A model generated the notes under the pieces. The model worked only from the letters and a program-made list of their open reading frames with translations, made no database searches and was not told the DNA's origin. From the NCBI GenBank assembly GCA_035286125.1, contig JAYKIS010000013.1, positions 5,593-69,592 on the forward strand: 64,000 bases of DNA. The letters are read 5' to 3'. The position numbers and the translations under genes were made by a program. This document shows positions 15,545-24,448 of the stretch, one piece after another (within the stretch, counting starts at the first letter, position 1; each line of letters starts with the position of its first letter). The DNA is from VGJW01 sp035286125 (GTDB taxonomy: Bacteria > Cyanobacteriota > Sericytochromatia > S15B-MN24 > VGJW01).

Positions 15545-16822
15545 TCAGACTTCCGTCGGGGACGGACGCGAATCGGTTGCGTACCGCCCGGAAATTGACG
15601 GCATGGCGACCAAGGCCTGATGGATGGCCAGGTAAGCAGGGTGGCCCTCGACGGCCATCAACGGGTGCTGCATCAGCATCAGGATATCCCGGTCCGGGCG
15701 ACGCCGCAGAGCTTGGACGGCTTCCCTGCGCCGGGCCAGATCGGGCCACATCGCCGCCACATCCCGCAGGGCGAGGACACCCGCCCAAGCCTCGGCCGGA
15801 ATGCTGACCTTGCCTTCCTTGACGGGTGCTGCTCCGGGTTCCAGATGTCTGAGCGCCCGGCGCAACAAGGCGATGGTCGCGGCCCGGGCCAGGCCCGAGA
15901 ACCCCTTGGCCGCCAGGGCCCGGCGTAGACGGGCCGCCAATCCGGGGCGGTTGCCCCCCGTCGCTTCGAGGGGGCGTGGCAGGGCACCCATCCGGAAGCT
16001 GTCCTCGGCTGTGTTGCCTCGGAACGCGGCACGGGTGGCTGTCAGCAGGGTGCACGCCGTACCGATGGCCTCGAGGTCACTGTCTTCGGCATTCTTCAGG
16101 ACCATCTGCAGTGCGTTGCGCTCCATCAGCAGGCGCTTGGCCTCGGACGGGAAGCGAGCCGATGTCCCGTTGTGCACGTGCCGGACGACGGCCTCGGGCC
16201 GGTACACGACGCGATGGCCCGCCGCCCACAGCCGCCACCCCAGGTCCACGTCCTCGAAGTAGGCAAAGAACGCCTCATCAAAGCCACCCAGAGCCAGAAA
16301 GACGTCCCTGCGAATCACCATGGCGCCGCCGCAGGCGAACAGGACCGGCCCGGGCTCGCCACGGACCCGCTCGGCGTCGGCCCCGTATGCGGGTTGCAGG
16401 CCGAAGCCGTCAAAGGTCATCCCGGCTCCTGCATAATCCACGCGCGTACCGTCCCAGTTGAGGATGCGCGTCGCGACGCAGGCCACGTCCGGTTCCGCGA
16501 ATCCCGCCAGCGCTTCGCGCAGCCAGCCGGGATCGACTTTCATGTCGTTGTTGAGCAGCGCCAGGTAATCGGCATCGGGCACGAGGGCCGCAGCCAGATT
16601 GTTGGGCCGGGCGAAGCCTTCGTTGGTTTCGAGGCGCAGCACGCGGATCCGGGGATGGCATTCGGCGAGCCAGCCTGTTGTACCATCGGTCGAGCCGTTG
16701 TCCACGACGACGATCTCGAGGGCGTCCTTCGGGTAATCGAGATCTGCCACCGACGCCAGCAGGCGCTCGAGATGGTCGCGGCCATCGAGCGTGACCACCA
16801 GCAGTGCCACGCGCGGGAGCAT
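15545..16822 (-). CDS. GT2 glycosyltransferase with C-terminal extension
   Basis: The protein is 425 aa from the ATG at 16822, with a GTG three bases upstream as an alternative. The GT2 domain spans about residues 1-240: L-L-V-V-T-L-D-G-R, V-V-D-N-G-S-T-D-G-T, E-G-F-A-R-P-N-N, L-L-N-N-D-M-K-V-D-P-G and Y-F-E-D-V-D-L-G-W-R-L. The remaining 180 residues are helical and basic without a known domain. It resembles glycan-extending rhamnosyltransferase-like proteins. The start overlaps the stop of the upstream epimerase gene, so the two are co-translated and likely act in the same pathway. Confidence 0.84.
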   Translation of the reverse strand: MLPRVALLVVTLDGRDHLERLLASVADLDYPKDALEIVVVDNGSTDGTTGWLAECHPRIRVLRLETNEGFARPNNLAAALVPDADYLALLNNDMKVDPGWLREALAGFAEPDVACVATRILNWDGTRVDYAGAGMTFDGFGLQPAYGADAERVRGEPGPVLFACGGAMVIRRDVFLALGGFDEAFFAYFEDVDLGWRLWAAGHRVVYRPEAVVRHVHNGTSARFPSEAKRLLMERNALQMVLKNAEDSDLEAIGTACTLLTATRAAFRGNTAEDSFRMGALPRPLEATGGNRPGLAARLRRALAAKGFSGLARAATIALLRRALRHLEPGAAPVKEGKVSIPAEAWAGVLALRDVAAMWPDLARRREAVQALRRRPDRDILMLMQHPLMAVEGHPAYLAIHQALVAMPSISGRYATDSRPSPTEV

Positions 16823-17754
16823 CACGCCTCCGGACTTCCCTTGAGCAGATCCTCGAGGCCCGCGTCGAGCGCGACCCGGGCGCTCCAGCCAAGGCTCTCC
16901 CGAGCGCGCGATGTCACGGCCCACGAGTCCGGGATGTCGCCGCTGCGGGCGGGCCCGTGTTCGGGTGCCGGGGCGCTCGGGAGCAACTTGCCGACGAGAT
17001 GGGCAAGCGCGGCGACCGACGTCTGCCGGCCCGTCCCGATGTTGGCGACGAGGCCCGCGATGCCAGGGGTCATGAGGGCCTTGAGATTCGCCTCCGCGAC
17101 GTCGGAGGCGTGGACGAAGTCCCGCGTCTGCAGGCCGTCGCCGTGGATGGTGAAGGGACGGCCGGCACGCGCCCGATCCGCCAGGATCGACAGGACGCCC
17201 GAATAAGGAGACGCAGGATCCTGTCTCGGTCCATAGACGTTGAAGTACCGCAGGCAGACGGTCTCGAGGCCGTGAAGCTCGCCGTAGAGCCGCGCATAGG
17301 CCTCGCAGGTCGCCTTCTCGAGGCCATAGGGCGACAGCGGGGCGATGGGCAGGTCTTCGGCTATCGGTGGTGTTGCCGCCCCGTAGACGGCAGCCGAGCT
17401 TGCGATGACCACGCGACCCACCCCGTGGCGGCGTGCCCCCTCGAGCACGGAGAGCGTGCCTTCGATGTTGCGGGACAGGCTTTCCCTGGGAGCTTCGATC
17501 GAGCGGGGCACGGAAACCAGGGCCGCGAGGTGCAGGATGCCGTCCACCCCGGGCAACAACGCGTCGAGGAGTGCGGCATCCCGGATGTCGCCCACTGTCA
17601 GGACGCGGTCGTCCGGAAGGTTGGATCGGTGTCCGGTCGAGAGATCGTCCAGGACCGTGACCTCATGGCCGGCGTCCTGCAGGCAAGCCACGCTGTGGCT
17701 GCCGATGAAGCCGGCTCCGCCGGTCACGAGAATGCGCTTGCCCACGACTGCCAT
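16822..17754 (-). CDS. NAD-dependent nucleotide-sugar epimerase/dehydratase (extended SDR)
   Basis: The protein is about 310 aa from the ATG at 17754 (M-A-V-V-G-K-R-I-L-V-T-G-G-A-G-F-I-G-S-H). The Rossmann glycine motif T-G-G-A-G-F-I-G is at the N-terminus, a serine-rich S-S-A-A-V-Y-G near residue 120 gives the catalytic Ser, and S-P-Y-G-L-E-K supplies the Y-x3-K pair. Y-F-N-V-Y-G-P-R-Q-D-P-A-S-P-Y-S-G-V is the pattern of UDP-glucose/UDP-GlcNAc 4-epimerases of the WbpP type. It is likely to make a UDP-sugar for the adjacent GT2. It is distinct from the GalE encoded at 50114-51109. The exact substrate is not determined. Confidence 0.87.
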   Translation of the reverse strand: MAVVGKRILVTGGAGFIGSHSVACLQDAGHEVTVLDDLSTGHRSNLPDDRVLTVGDIRDAALLDALLPGVDGILHLAALVSVPRSIEAPRESLSRNIEGTLSVLEGARRHGVGRVVIASSAAVYGAATPPIAEDLPIAPLSPYGLEKATCEAYARLYGELHGLETVCLRYFNVYGPRQDPASPYSGVLSILADRARAGRPFTIHGDGLQTRDFVHASDVAEANLKALMTPGIAGLVANIGTGRQTSVAALAHLVGKLLPSAPAPEHGPARSGDIPDSWAVTSRARESLGWSARVALDAGLEDLLKGSPEA

Positions 17755-17777
17755 GGTACACGGGTACAAGGGGCTTG

Positions 17778-18530
17778 ATGCGCGAAGGTCCTCGCAAGCC
17801 GCCATCGTGGATGGCCGAGTTGTTCTTCGAGGCTGCCGTGGTTCCTGCGGCTGCCGTCCCGGGCTTTCCGGCAACCGAGCGACCGGTCGATCCGGGCTTC
17901 ACGCGTGCGGACCTGCTCGGTCCTTCCGCACACGGTCCCGAACCGCCACGTACCTTTGCCGCCTACAAGGGCCTGATGGAGAGCCTGTTCAACCCCATGC
18001 GGGATCGTGCCCTCGCCCTGATGACCAAGGAGCCCGTCTTCGTGTCGGCCCGCGAGGTCTGGCGCAAGGGCCAGGGACAGGCCAACGCCGCCATCGTCCA
18101 GGGCCTTGTGCCTTTCGTCATCCGATCCCTGGAGCAGGCCTACGGCTTCACGTCTCCCCCCATCGACTACAAGGCGGCTGCCGGCTTCCTCGGCCTGTAT
18201 GACATGCGGCATCACCGCATCCTGGTTTCGCCGACGCTTTTCAACACGTCGCTCAAGGACTTTCTGGACACGGTCATTCACGAGGAGATGCATGCCTTCC
18301 AGGCGGAGCTCATCCTGATGCTCAACGTGCAACGGAAGGGTCGGGTCCTGTCCGCGCCCGAAAGGGCCATTGCCCAGTATTGGCGCAACGAGGAGCCCAA
18401 GTATCGTTCGGCGATGGCTGCCGGCAGCGCCATGAGTCCCGAGACCAAGGCGCGCTACAGGATGATCGGGCAGGAGTACCACGCCTGGACCACGGCCCAT
18501 TTCCTCGCGAGCCGACTCGCCGGCGCCTAG
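17778..18530 (+). CDS. Hypothetical protein with HEEMH zinc-binding-like motif
   Basis: The protein is 250 aa from the ATG at 17778 (a TTG lies directly before it). Family not recognised. The centre carries F-L-D-T-V-I-H-E-E-M-H-A-F-Q-A-E at residues about 162-177, a match to the H-E-x-x-H zincin motif in a helical context, followed about 27 residues later by Y-W-R-N-E-E-P-K-Y-R, which could supply a glutamate third ligand. It may be a small metallopeptidase or another zinc protein. No signal peptide or membrane segment is seen, so a cytoplasmic location is expected. It diverges from the epimerase gene with only 23 bases between. Confidence 0.7.
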   Translation: MREGPRKPPSWMAELFFEAAVVPAAAVPGFPATERPVDPGFTRADLLGPSAHGPEPPRTFAAYKGLMESLFNPMRDRALALMTKEPVFVSAREVWRKGQGQANAAIVQGLVPFVIRSLEQAYGFTSPPIDYKAAAGFLGLYDMRHHRILVSPTLFNTSLKDFLDTVIHEEMHAFQAELILMLNVQRKGRVLSAPERAIAQYWRNEEPKYRSAMAAGSAMSPETKARYRMIGQEYHAWTTAHFLASRLAGA

Positions 18531-18551
18531 GAACCCGACCGGAAACGGGAC

Positions 18552-18581
18552 TTGCTGGCGTGGTACGACGGAGGCTAGACT
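18552..18581 (+). promoter_or_regulatory. Candidate nagB promoter
   Basis: TTGCTG at 18552-18557 and TAGACT at 18576-18581 are 18 bases apart and end 10 bases before the nagB ATG. If used, transcription would begin within a few bases of the start codon, giving a nearly leaderless mRNA. This fits the lack of a purine-rich ribosome site there. Confidence 0.35.
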
Positions 18582-18591
18582 GCCGACCCTG

Positions 18592-19311
18592 ATGCTGGAA
18601 ATTCGTATCCTGCCCGATCCCCGGGCCGTGGCCACGGCGGCCGCAGACCTCCTGGCGGCACGCCTTGCGACGAAGCCGGGCCTGCGCGTCGCGTTGCCCG
18701 CCGGGTCGACGCCCCGTCCCCTGTTCGCCGAGTTGATCCGGCGCCACCGCGAGCAGGGAATGTCTTTCGCAGGCATGACCGTTTTCGGCCTGGATGAGTA
18801 CCGCGGCGTCGCTCCGGACCATCCACATGCATTTGGCCGATTCTTCCGGGACAACCTGCTCGATGCGCTCGATGTCCCCGAGGCGCAGATTCACCTGATG
18901 CCCGGAGATCGCGAGCCTGCAGGCCACGTGTGCCGCCTCCACGAGGCGCGCTTGCTGGCAGATGGAGGTCTGGACCTTGCGGTGGTCGGCATCGGGGCCA
19001 ATGGTCACATCGCCTTCAACGAGCCTGCCCCTTCGCTGGTCTCCGGAACGCACGTCGCGACATTGTCCGCCGAAACCCGTGCCGCCCTTCCCGCTGACCT
19101 GGACCACGTCACGGAAGGACTCAGCATGGGACTTGGTTCGATTCTTGGCGCTCGGCAAGTGCTGCTTCTGGCCACCGGCGCGGGCAAGGCCGAGATCGTC
19201 GGGCGGCTGGCCCAGCCGCTGATCTCGACCATGTTGCCGGCGTCGTTGCTGCATGCGCATCCGGATGCGATCGTGCTCGCCGATGCGGAGGCTGCAAGCC
19301 ACCTCGGCTGA
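18592..19311 (+). CDS. nagB: Glucosamine-6-phosphate deaminase
   Basis: It converts glucosamine-6-phosphate to fructose-6-phosphate and ammonia in the cytoplasm, feeding amino sugars to glycolysis. The 239-aa protein is of the usual short NagB length. Motifs: L-P-A-G-S-T-P-R-P-L near residue 35 (phosphate binding), F-G-L-D-E-Y-R-G at about 64 (catalytic Asp), and V-G-I-G-A-N-G-H-I-A-F-N-E-P at about 129 (catalytic His and Glu). The proton-transfer residues all appear intact. The start at ATG 18592 has no good ribosome-binding sequence. It stands alone, without nagA next to it. The related 6-phosphogluconolactonases lack the F-N-E-P signature. Confidence 0.93.
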   Translation: MLEIRILPDPRAVATAAADLLAARLATKPGLRVALPAGSTPRPLFAELIRRHREQGMSFAGMTVFGLDEYRGVAPDHPHAFGRFFRDNLLDALDVPEAQIHLMPGDREPAGHVCRLHEARLLADGGLDLAVVGIGANGHIAFNEPAPSLVSGTHVATLSAETRAALPADLDHVTEGLSMGLGSILGARQVLLLATGAGKAEIVGRLAQPLISTMLPASLLHAHPDAIVLADAEAASHLG

Positions 19312-19374
19312 TGAGGCGGGTGTCCGAGGGTATAGAGGAGGGACCTGAACCCCTCTCCCTGACGGTGCCTTCCG

Positions 19375-22300
19375 CTGTCCTGCATCCATTGCAACAAGCC
19401 CATCGGGCCGCAGTCCCGGTTCTGCGGCCATTGCGGTGCGCCGCAGGGATCCGCTGACGGCTTCAAGGCCCCGGTGCCTCCCCCGCCGGCGACTCCGGTC
19501 ATAAGGCCAGTGGGTACGGGTGCCCTGGTCCTTCCGGGCACCGGAAGCTTTACCGGGGGGACGGGCATGCTGCCGCGAAGCCCGACGGGTCCGCTCGGTC
19601 GACCCGGTACCGGACCCTTGCACCTGCCGGGGAGCGCTGCCGGGCGGGTGCCGCTGGCTCCGTCCGCTCCCGCACCCTTGCCTGCAGTCATCCCCGCTGC
19701 CGATCATGTCGTGGCGGTCGTGCCTCCCCAGGGGCCCACCGTGGCGTCGGTGCCCGTGGTGCCTCCCCCGTCCGATGCTGCTGCGCAACGGGTGGGCGAC
19801 AGGCGAGTTGTGACGGTGCTGTTCGCGGACGTCTCGGGCTTTACCTCGATGAGCGAACGCCTCGACCCCGAGGAAGTACGCGAGGTCGTCAACGACTTCT
19901 TCAAGGTCCTGACGGAGCCCATCTACCGTTACGGCGGCAACGTCGACAAGTACATCGGCGACGCCATCATGGCCATCTTCGGGGCCCCCGTCGTCCACGA
20001 GGACGATGCCGAACGCGCCGTCATGGCGGCACTCGACATGCAGGCCGCCGCCCGTTCCTTTGCCGAGGGTGTTGCCGCCCGGGTCGGGACTCAGCTCAAG
20101 GTGCGCATCGGCATCAACACAGGCCTTGTCGTGGCCGGTGCGGTCGGTGGCCAGTCCCGGCAGGACTATACCGTCATCGGTGACACCGTGAACCTCGCCC
20201 AGAGGATGGAGGCGGCCGCTCCGCCGGGAGGCGTGCTCGTCTCGGAAAGCTCCTACAAGCTGACGCGGCACAACATCCGCTACGGCGAGGCCGAGCCATT
20301 GTCCGTCAAGGGTCGCAAGAGCGACATCGTGACCTACGTGGCGCTGGGCATGAACGTGGCCGAGGGAAAGGTCGTCGAGGATTGGCCGTTTGTCGGCCGG
20401 GATGCCGAGTTCGGGGAGCTGTGCGCGGTCCTCGACAAGACGGTGCGCCGCGGTTCGCAGTCCATCAACCTGGTCGGAGCTCCCGGCAGCGGCAAGACCC
20501 ATGCCTCCCGGGAACTGCGCCGATGGTTTGCGGACAGCCATGGGGGCCTCGTCATCCATCTGGCCCTTCCCAGTTACTCCGAAGGCATATCGGCGTGGGT
20601 CATCCAGGAGCTGGGTCGCCTGATCCCGGAGCGCGCCCGTGAGGAGCAGATGGCGGTGCCCGAGGGAGATGCCATCGCCGTCCTGATGGCCCTCGCTGCA
20701 GAGCGGCCGGTCCTGCTCGATCTCGAGGACGCGCACTGGCTTGATCCGGATTCCCTGGCTTGGCTGCGTTCGCTGCTGTCCCGCGTCGAGGACCACCCCG
20801 ACAGCCGCCTCTGCATCATGCTGCAGTTCCGATCCAGCTCGGACAAGGACTTTGCCGAGGACATCGGACCACCGCGGACCACGGTCTCCCTCGAGCCGAT
20901 GGACGAGTTCTCCATGCTCGATCTGCTGGCGGCCCTCGATGGCCCCATGGACCTCGCCAGCCTCTCCGAGGAGGATCGCCTGGCCCTGATCCGGGTGGCG
21001 GATGGCAGTCCAGGATTCCTCATCGAACTCGTGAAGTCCCGCAAAGGCATCACGGATGCGTCGGCCAAGGGCGAGGCCGGTGCGGTGCCGCTGGTCGTCA
21101 GCGCACAGATTGCCTCCCGTCTCGATGGACTGCCCCCTGTGCAGCGCCAGCTCCTGCAGGTGGCCAGCGTCGTCGGCCTGCAGTTCCGCAGGGCGCTCGT
21201 CGACGCGGTTGCAGGCCTGCGCGATACCCATGGAGCATGGGCGGAGCTGCTTCTGCAGGACCTCGTCAGCGGCGAGGACGATGATCTGATGCAGTTCAGC
21301 AACGGCTGGGTCCAGGCCGTGACCTACGACAGCATGCTGCTCAGCGCCCGTCGCGACCTGCACCTGCGGATTGCCCAGACGCTGGAACCGCAACTGCGTG
21401 AGGGCGAGAAGAATGGTGTCGATCCGCTCGGGGTTGCCGAGCATTTCATCAAGGCCGAGCAGCCGGCCAAGGGTGTCGCCTACCTTGTCCGAGCAGCCGA
21501 GGCAGCGCTGGATGAGGGACGCCTGACCGATGCGCGCCAACTGCTCGAACAGGCGCTGGAAGCTCTGGCGACGACGCCGCCGGGGCCGAGTCCGGTGGCC
21601 TCTCGCGTCCACGTCTGTCAGGGGCGTCTTGCTCTTGCGGAAGAAGACCCCGTGCGGGCCCGGCGTCACTTCCACCGTGCTCTGCTGGCCGCCCCCATGG
21701 GCGATGCCGGAGCTCAGGCGCTCGGGCACCTCGCCGATGTGGTCGAGTCGCTGGGCGACAGGCGCGGAGCCGAGGAGCGCCTGCTCGAGGCCTTGAGCCT
21801 GCTGCACGAGACCGATGCCCAGAGGGCCGTCTACATGGCCCGTCTGGCCTTGATCCGGCTGACGCTCGGCGAAGCCGACGCCGCCTTCGAGAATGCCGAT
21901 GAGGCCCTGCGCGGCCTGCCCGTCCTGCCCAGCATCGATCGCTGGCGTGCCCTCGCCGTCAAGGGCCGGGTCCTGTACCGCCGGGGGCAGTTGGCCGAGG
22001 CCGAGGCTGTCCAGCAGCAGGCGGTGGACCTTGCCGAGGGCCTTTCGGATGATGTAGCCGTGGCCACCTCGCTGCTCGATATCGGGCGCCTCCAGCTGCG
22101 ATCCGGCTCGTGGCGCCAGGCTGAGGCGACACTCAACGAGACCATCGCCCGCGCGCAGGATGCCCGTCATCGGACTGTCCTCGCAGGCGCGTGCGGGCGG
22201 CTGGGTGTGCTGTTCGCGGCCTGCGGCCTGCCCGAGCGGGCCGAACCGCTATTCCTTGAAGCAGCGCATCTCTACCAGGTGATGGGGGATGAGCGTCGGG

Positions 22301-22794
22301 TGGCCCTGAACCAGCTGCACCTCGCCGAGCTGGCGCATCGTCAGGGTCATGGCGAGGTGGCCCTCCGCGGTGTCGAGGAAGCCCTGAAGGTCATCGGGGC
22401 CCGGCGCAGCGAGGGACTCAGCGAGGCATGGCGCTTGCTCGCCGAAATCCACCTCGCCGCCGATCGGGTCGAGGCCGCCCGCGAATCCATTGCCAAGGCC
22501 GAGGCCGAGGTCGTCGACCCGGGCCTGCAGGGAGGGGCGGTCCTGCGTATCCAGGCGGCGTTGGCGGTCCGCCGTGGCGCGACGGAACTTGCCCTGACGC
22601 TGCTGGACGAGGCGCTGGCGTTGCTGGAGGCGCCTTTCGCGCAGCCCGAAAGATTGCGCGTCCTGGAACTGCGCGCCGGCTTGCTGCGTCGTCAGGGACG
22701 CGAGGCTGAGGCCGCCGCGTGCGCGACCCAGGCCGAGGCGATGCGCGACGCCATGCGGCTCGACGTGGGCCCCGAAGCTCCGGTGGTAGGATGA
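19375..22794 (+). CDS. Zinc-ribbon / class III adenylate cyclase / AAA ATPase / TPR signalling protein
   Basis: A very large cytoplasmic regulator. In order: a zinc ribbon C-I-H-C ... C-G-H-C (residues 3-20 if started at CTG 19375), a proline/glycine-rich linker, a class III nucleotidyl cyclase at about residues 145-320, a P-loop N-L-V-G-A-P-G-S-G-K-T near 370 in an ATPase domain, and a long TPR-like C-terminal half. The cyclase keeps both metal aspartates (L-F-A-D-V-S-G-F-T and Y-I-G-D-A-I-M-A) and an adenine-type Lys/Thr pair (V-D-K-Y-I-G-D and D-Y-T-V-I-G-D-T-V-N), so cAMP is the likely product. No ATG, GTG or TTG in frame precedes the ribbon after a TGA at 19360; the first standard start is GTG 19474. 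It overlaps the MCP gene by four bases (ATGA). Confidence 0.88.
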   Translation: MSCIHCNKPIGPQSRFCGHCGAPQGSADGFKAPVPPPPATPVIRPVGTGALVLPGTGSFTGGTGMLPRSPTGPLGRPGTGPLHLPGSAAGRVPLAPSAPAPLPAVIPAADHVVAVVPPQGPTVASVPVVPPPSDAAAQRVGDRRVVTVLFADVSGFTSMSERLDPEEVREVVNDFFKVLTEPIYRYGGNVDKYIGDAIMAIFGAPVVHEDDAERAVMAALDMQAAARSFAEGVAARVGTQLKVRIGINTGLVVAGAVGGQSRQDYTVIGDTVNLAQRMEAAAPPGGVLVSESSYKLTRHNIRYGEAEPLSVKGRKSDIVTYVALGMNVAEGKVVEDWPFVGRDAEFGELCAVLDKTVRRGSQSINLVGAPGSGKTHASRELRRWFADSHGGLVIHLALPSYSEGISAWVIQELGRLIPERAREEQMAVPEGDAIAVLMALAAERPVLLDLEDAHWLDPDSLAWLRSLLSRVEDHPDSRLCIMLQFRSSSDKDFAEDIGPPRTTVSLEPMDEFSMLDLLAALDGPMDLASLSEEDRLALIRVADGSPGFLIELVKSRKGITDASAKGEAGAVPLVVSAQIASRLDGLPPVQRQLLQVASVVGLQFRRALVDAVAGLRDTHGAWAELLLQDLVSGEDDDLMQFSNGWVQAVTYDSMLLSARRDLHLRIAQTLEPQLREGEKNGVDPLGVAEHFIKAEQPAKGVAYLVRAAEAALDEGRLTDARQLLEQALEALATTPPGPSPVASRVHVCQGRLALAEEDPVRARRHFHRALLAAPMGDAGAQALGHLADVVESLGDRRGAEERLLEALSLLHETDAQRAVYMARLALIRLTLGEADAAFENADEALRGLPVLPSIDRWRALAVKGRVLYRRGQLAEAEAVQQQAVDLAEGLSDDVAVATSLLDIGRLQLRSGSWRQAEATLNETIARAQDARHRTVLAGACGRLGVLFAACGLPERAEPLFLEAAHLYQVMGDERRVALNQLHLAELAHRQGHGEVALRGVEEALKVIGARRSEGLSEAWRLLAEIHLAADRVEAARESIAKAEAEVVDPGLQGGAVLRIQAALAVRRGATELALTLLDEALALLEAPFAQPERLRVLELRAGLLRRQGREAEAAACATQAEAMRDAMRLDVGPEAPVVG

Positions 22795-24128
22795 CGGACA
22801 TGGTCGAGACGACGACACCCCCCGCCCCCCCTTCGGAGGCCGAGGTCGAGGCCGGCCTTGCCGAGGGCGATCTCCCGCAGCCCAAGGGGCTCGCGACAGG
22901 GGCCTTCCGGGCCGTCGCGCTCGCCGCGGTGCTGGTGCCGCTTGTCCTGCAGGCTTCCATGGTGTGGCTCTGGCCGGAGATGCCCGGGGCCGTGCTGGGC
23001 ATGGCCCTGCTGTCCGGCCTCGTCGGCTTCTGGATTCTGGCGCGGGCCTTCGGCAAGGCCATGGCCCCGCTTTCCGACCTGTCGGCGGTATCGCTGCGCG
23101 TCATCGAGGGCGACCTGACCTCCCGGGCGCCCGAGTCCCATGTCGAGGTGTTCGCCGAGATTGGTCGGGCCTTCAACCGGCTGGTCGAGCGCCTGCAGAT
23201 TCTGGTGCGCCAGACGCGGGAGACGGCCACCACGCTGGTGCGCAGTTCGCGCCAGTTGCGGCAGGCGGCCGAGAACACCGGCAAGGCCGCGCAGCAGGTG
23301 GCCGATACCATCGGCCAGCTTGCGGCCGGGGCCATCGAGCAGGTCAATGCCATCCAGCGCGTGGCGGGTGAGGTCTCGCGGGTCTCCGAGGCGGCCAAGC
23401 AGGTCGCCGGCAATGCTCAGTCGGCGGCCGAATCCGCAGCCAACACCGCCCAGAGTGCCCAGGGCGGGCGTCAGGACCTGCAGCAGGCGATCGCCAAGAT
23501 GGACTCCATCAAGCACAAGGTCTCGCAGTCCTCGATGGTCGTCGGACGGCTGGGCGAACTGGGCCAGCAGATCGGCAAGATCCTCGAGCTGATCAATGGC
23601 ATCGCCGCCCAGACCAACCTGCTGGCGCTGAATGCCGCGATCGAGGCTGCACGTGCCGGTGAGCAGGGACGTGGCTTCGCCGTTGTTGCCGAAGAGGTCC
23701 GCAAGCTGGCGGAGCAGAGCGCTCAGGCCACCGGGCAGATTGCCACGATGATCCAGGAGATCCAGACCGAGACGGACAAGGCGGTCCGGACGATGAACTC
23801 GGGCTCCCAAGAGGTCAACGAGGGTGTCGAGGTCATCAACCGCGCCGGCCATGCGCTGGACCTCATCGTGCGGGATGCGACCAGCACGGACCAGCAGATC
23901 CAGCGCATCTCGGAGGCTGCCCAGTTGCTGGCCGACAGCTCGACCAAGGTCAGCAGCACCATCGAGCACATCAGCACGATCACCAGCCACTCGGCCGAGT
24001 CCTCGCAGCAGATGGCGGCCAGCAGCCAGGAGCAGACGGCCTCCATCCACGAGATCACGGCTGCGGCGCAGGCGCTCGGCACCCTTGCAGGTGACCTCGA
24101 GCAGATCGTCGTCAACTTCAGGGCCTGA
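22791..24128 (+). CDS. Methyl-accepting chemotaxis-like protein without periplasmic sensor
   Basis: This is a membrane signal transducer of 445 aa. After about 38 polar residues come two close hydrophobic segments (about 39-60 and 65-84), a HAMP-like stretch (about 85-140) and a long helical signalling domain. The hairpin tip G-I-A-A-Q-T-N-L-L-A-L-N-A-A-I-E-A-A-R-A-G at about residues 269-289 is the canonical CheA/CheW-contacting sequence. The loop between the two membrane segments is only a few residues long, so it has no extracellular ligand domain and may sense membrane or internal state. The ATG at 22791 overlaps the cyclase stop (ATGA), which implies coupled translation. Whether it drives motility, pili or another output cannot be told; no che genes are in the window. 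Confidence 0.9.
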   Translation: MTDMVETTTPPAPPSEAEVEAGLAEGDLPQPKGLATGAFRAVALAAVLVPLVLQASMVWLWPEMPGAVLGMALLSGLVGFWILARAFGKAMAPLSDLSAVSLRVIEGDLTSRAPESHVEVFAEIGRAFNRLVERLQILVRQTRETATTLVRSSRQLRQAAENTGKAAQQVADTIGQLAAGAIEQVNAIQRVAGEVSRVSEAAKQVAGNAQSAAESAANTAQSAQGGRQDLQQAIAKMDSIKHKVSQSSMVVGRLGELGQQIGKILELINGIAAQTNLLALNAAIEAARAGEQGRGFAVVAEEVRKLAEQSAQATGQIATMIQEIQTETDKAVRTMNSGSQEVNEGVEVINRAGHALDLIVRDATSTDQQIQRISEAAQLLADSSTKVSSTIEHISTITSHSAESSQQMAASSQEQTASIHEITAAAQALGTLAGDLEQIVVNFRA

Positions 24129-24189
24129 AGCGCCTGCCTGTTGCCGGGCGCTTTTGCGGGGAGTAGGGTGCAGCCTGCGAGGGCAGGGC

Positions 24190-24444
24190 ATGGCTGCATA
24201 CAAGCATTATTTGCCGGCGGCGTCGGCGGCCGAGCACGAGCTGCTCGAGGCTCTGGCCCGCGAGCATCCCCATCAGCTGCAGGTACGTGCCCGAATGCTG
24301 CGCGAGTCCTCGCAGGTCTTCTTCGAGGTCGACTCCCCCGCGATGGCCGGGTGGATCTGGTACCTGCTGAGCCGCTTGCGCCAGGCGCAGCGTCGGGTCG
24401 AGGCGCAGTACCGCTGGAGCGGGGGACGACGGCCGGCGGCTTGA
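24190..24444 (+). CDS. Small hypothetical protein, 84 aa
   Basis: Not recognised. The ATG at 24190 is preceded by GAGGGCAGGG, a plausible ribosome site. The protein begins M-A-A-Y-K-H-Y-L-P-A and has an even mix of helical residues, with a C-terminal R-L-R-Q-A-Q-R-R-V-E-A-Q-Y-R-W patch. No membrane segment is seen. It follows the chemoreceptor gene by 61 bases on the same strand and could be the third gene of that unit. It is convergent with rarA, four bases apart. Coding is supported by the start context and the fit between neighbours, not by homology. Confidence 0.55.
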   Translation: MAAYKHYLPAASAAEHELLEALAREHPHQLQVRARMLRESSQVFFEVDSPAMAGWIWYLLSRLRQAQRRVEAQYRWSGGRRPAA

Positions 24445-24448
24445 GGGC

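Noticed and set aside
18322..22170. A 1282-codon minus-strand frame opposite the cyclase gene
   Set aside because: It is a shadow of the cyclase/TPR coding strand. Its His/Gln/Arg-rich translation shows no domain, and the plus strand has clear cyclase, P-loop and TPR motifs.
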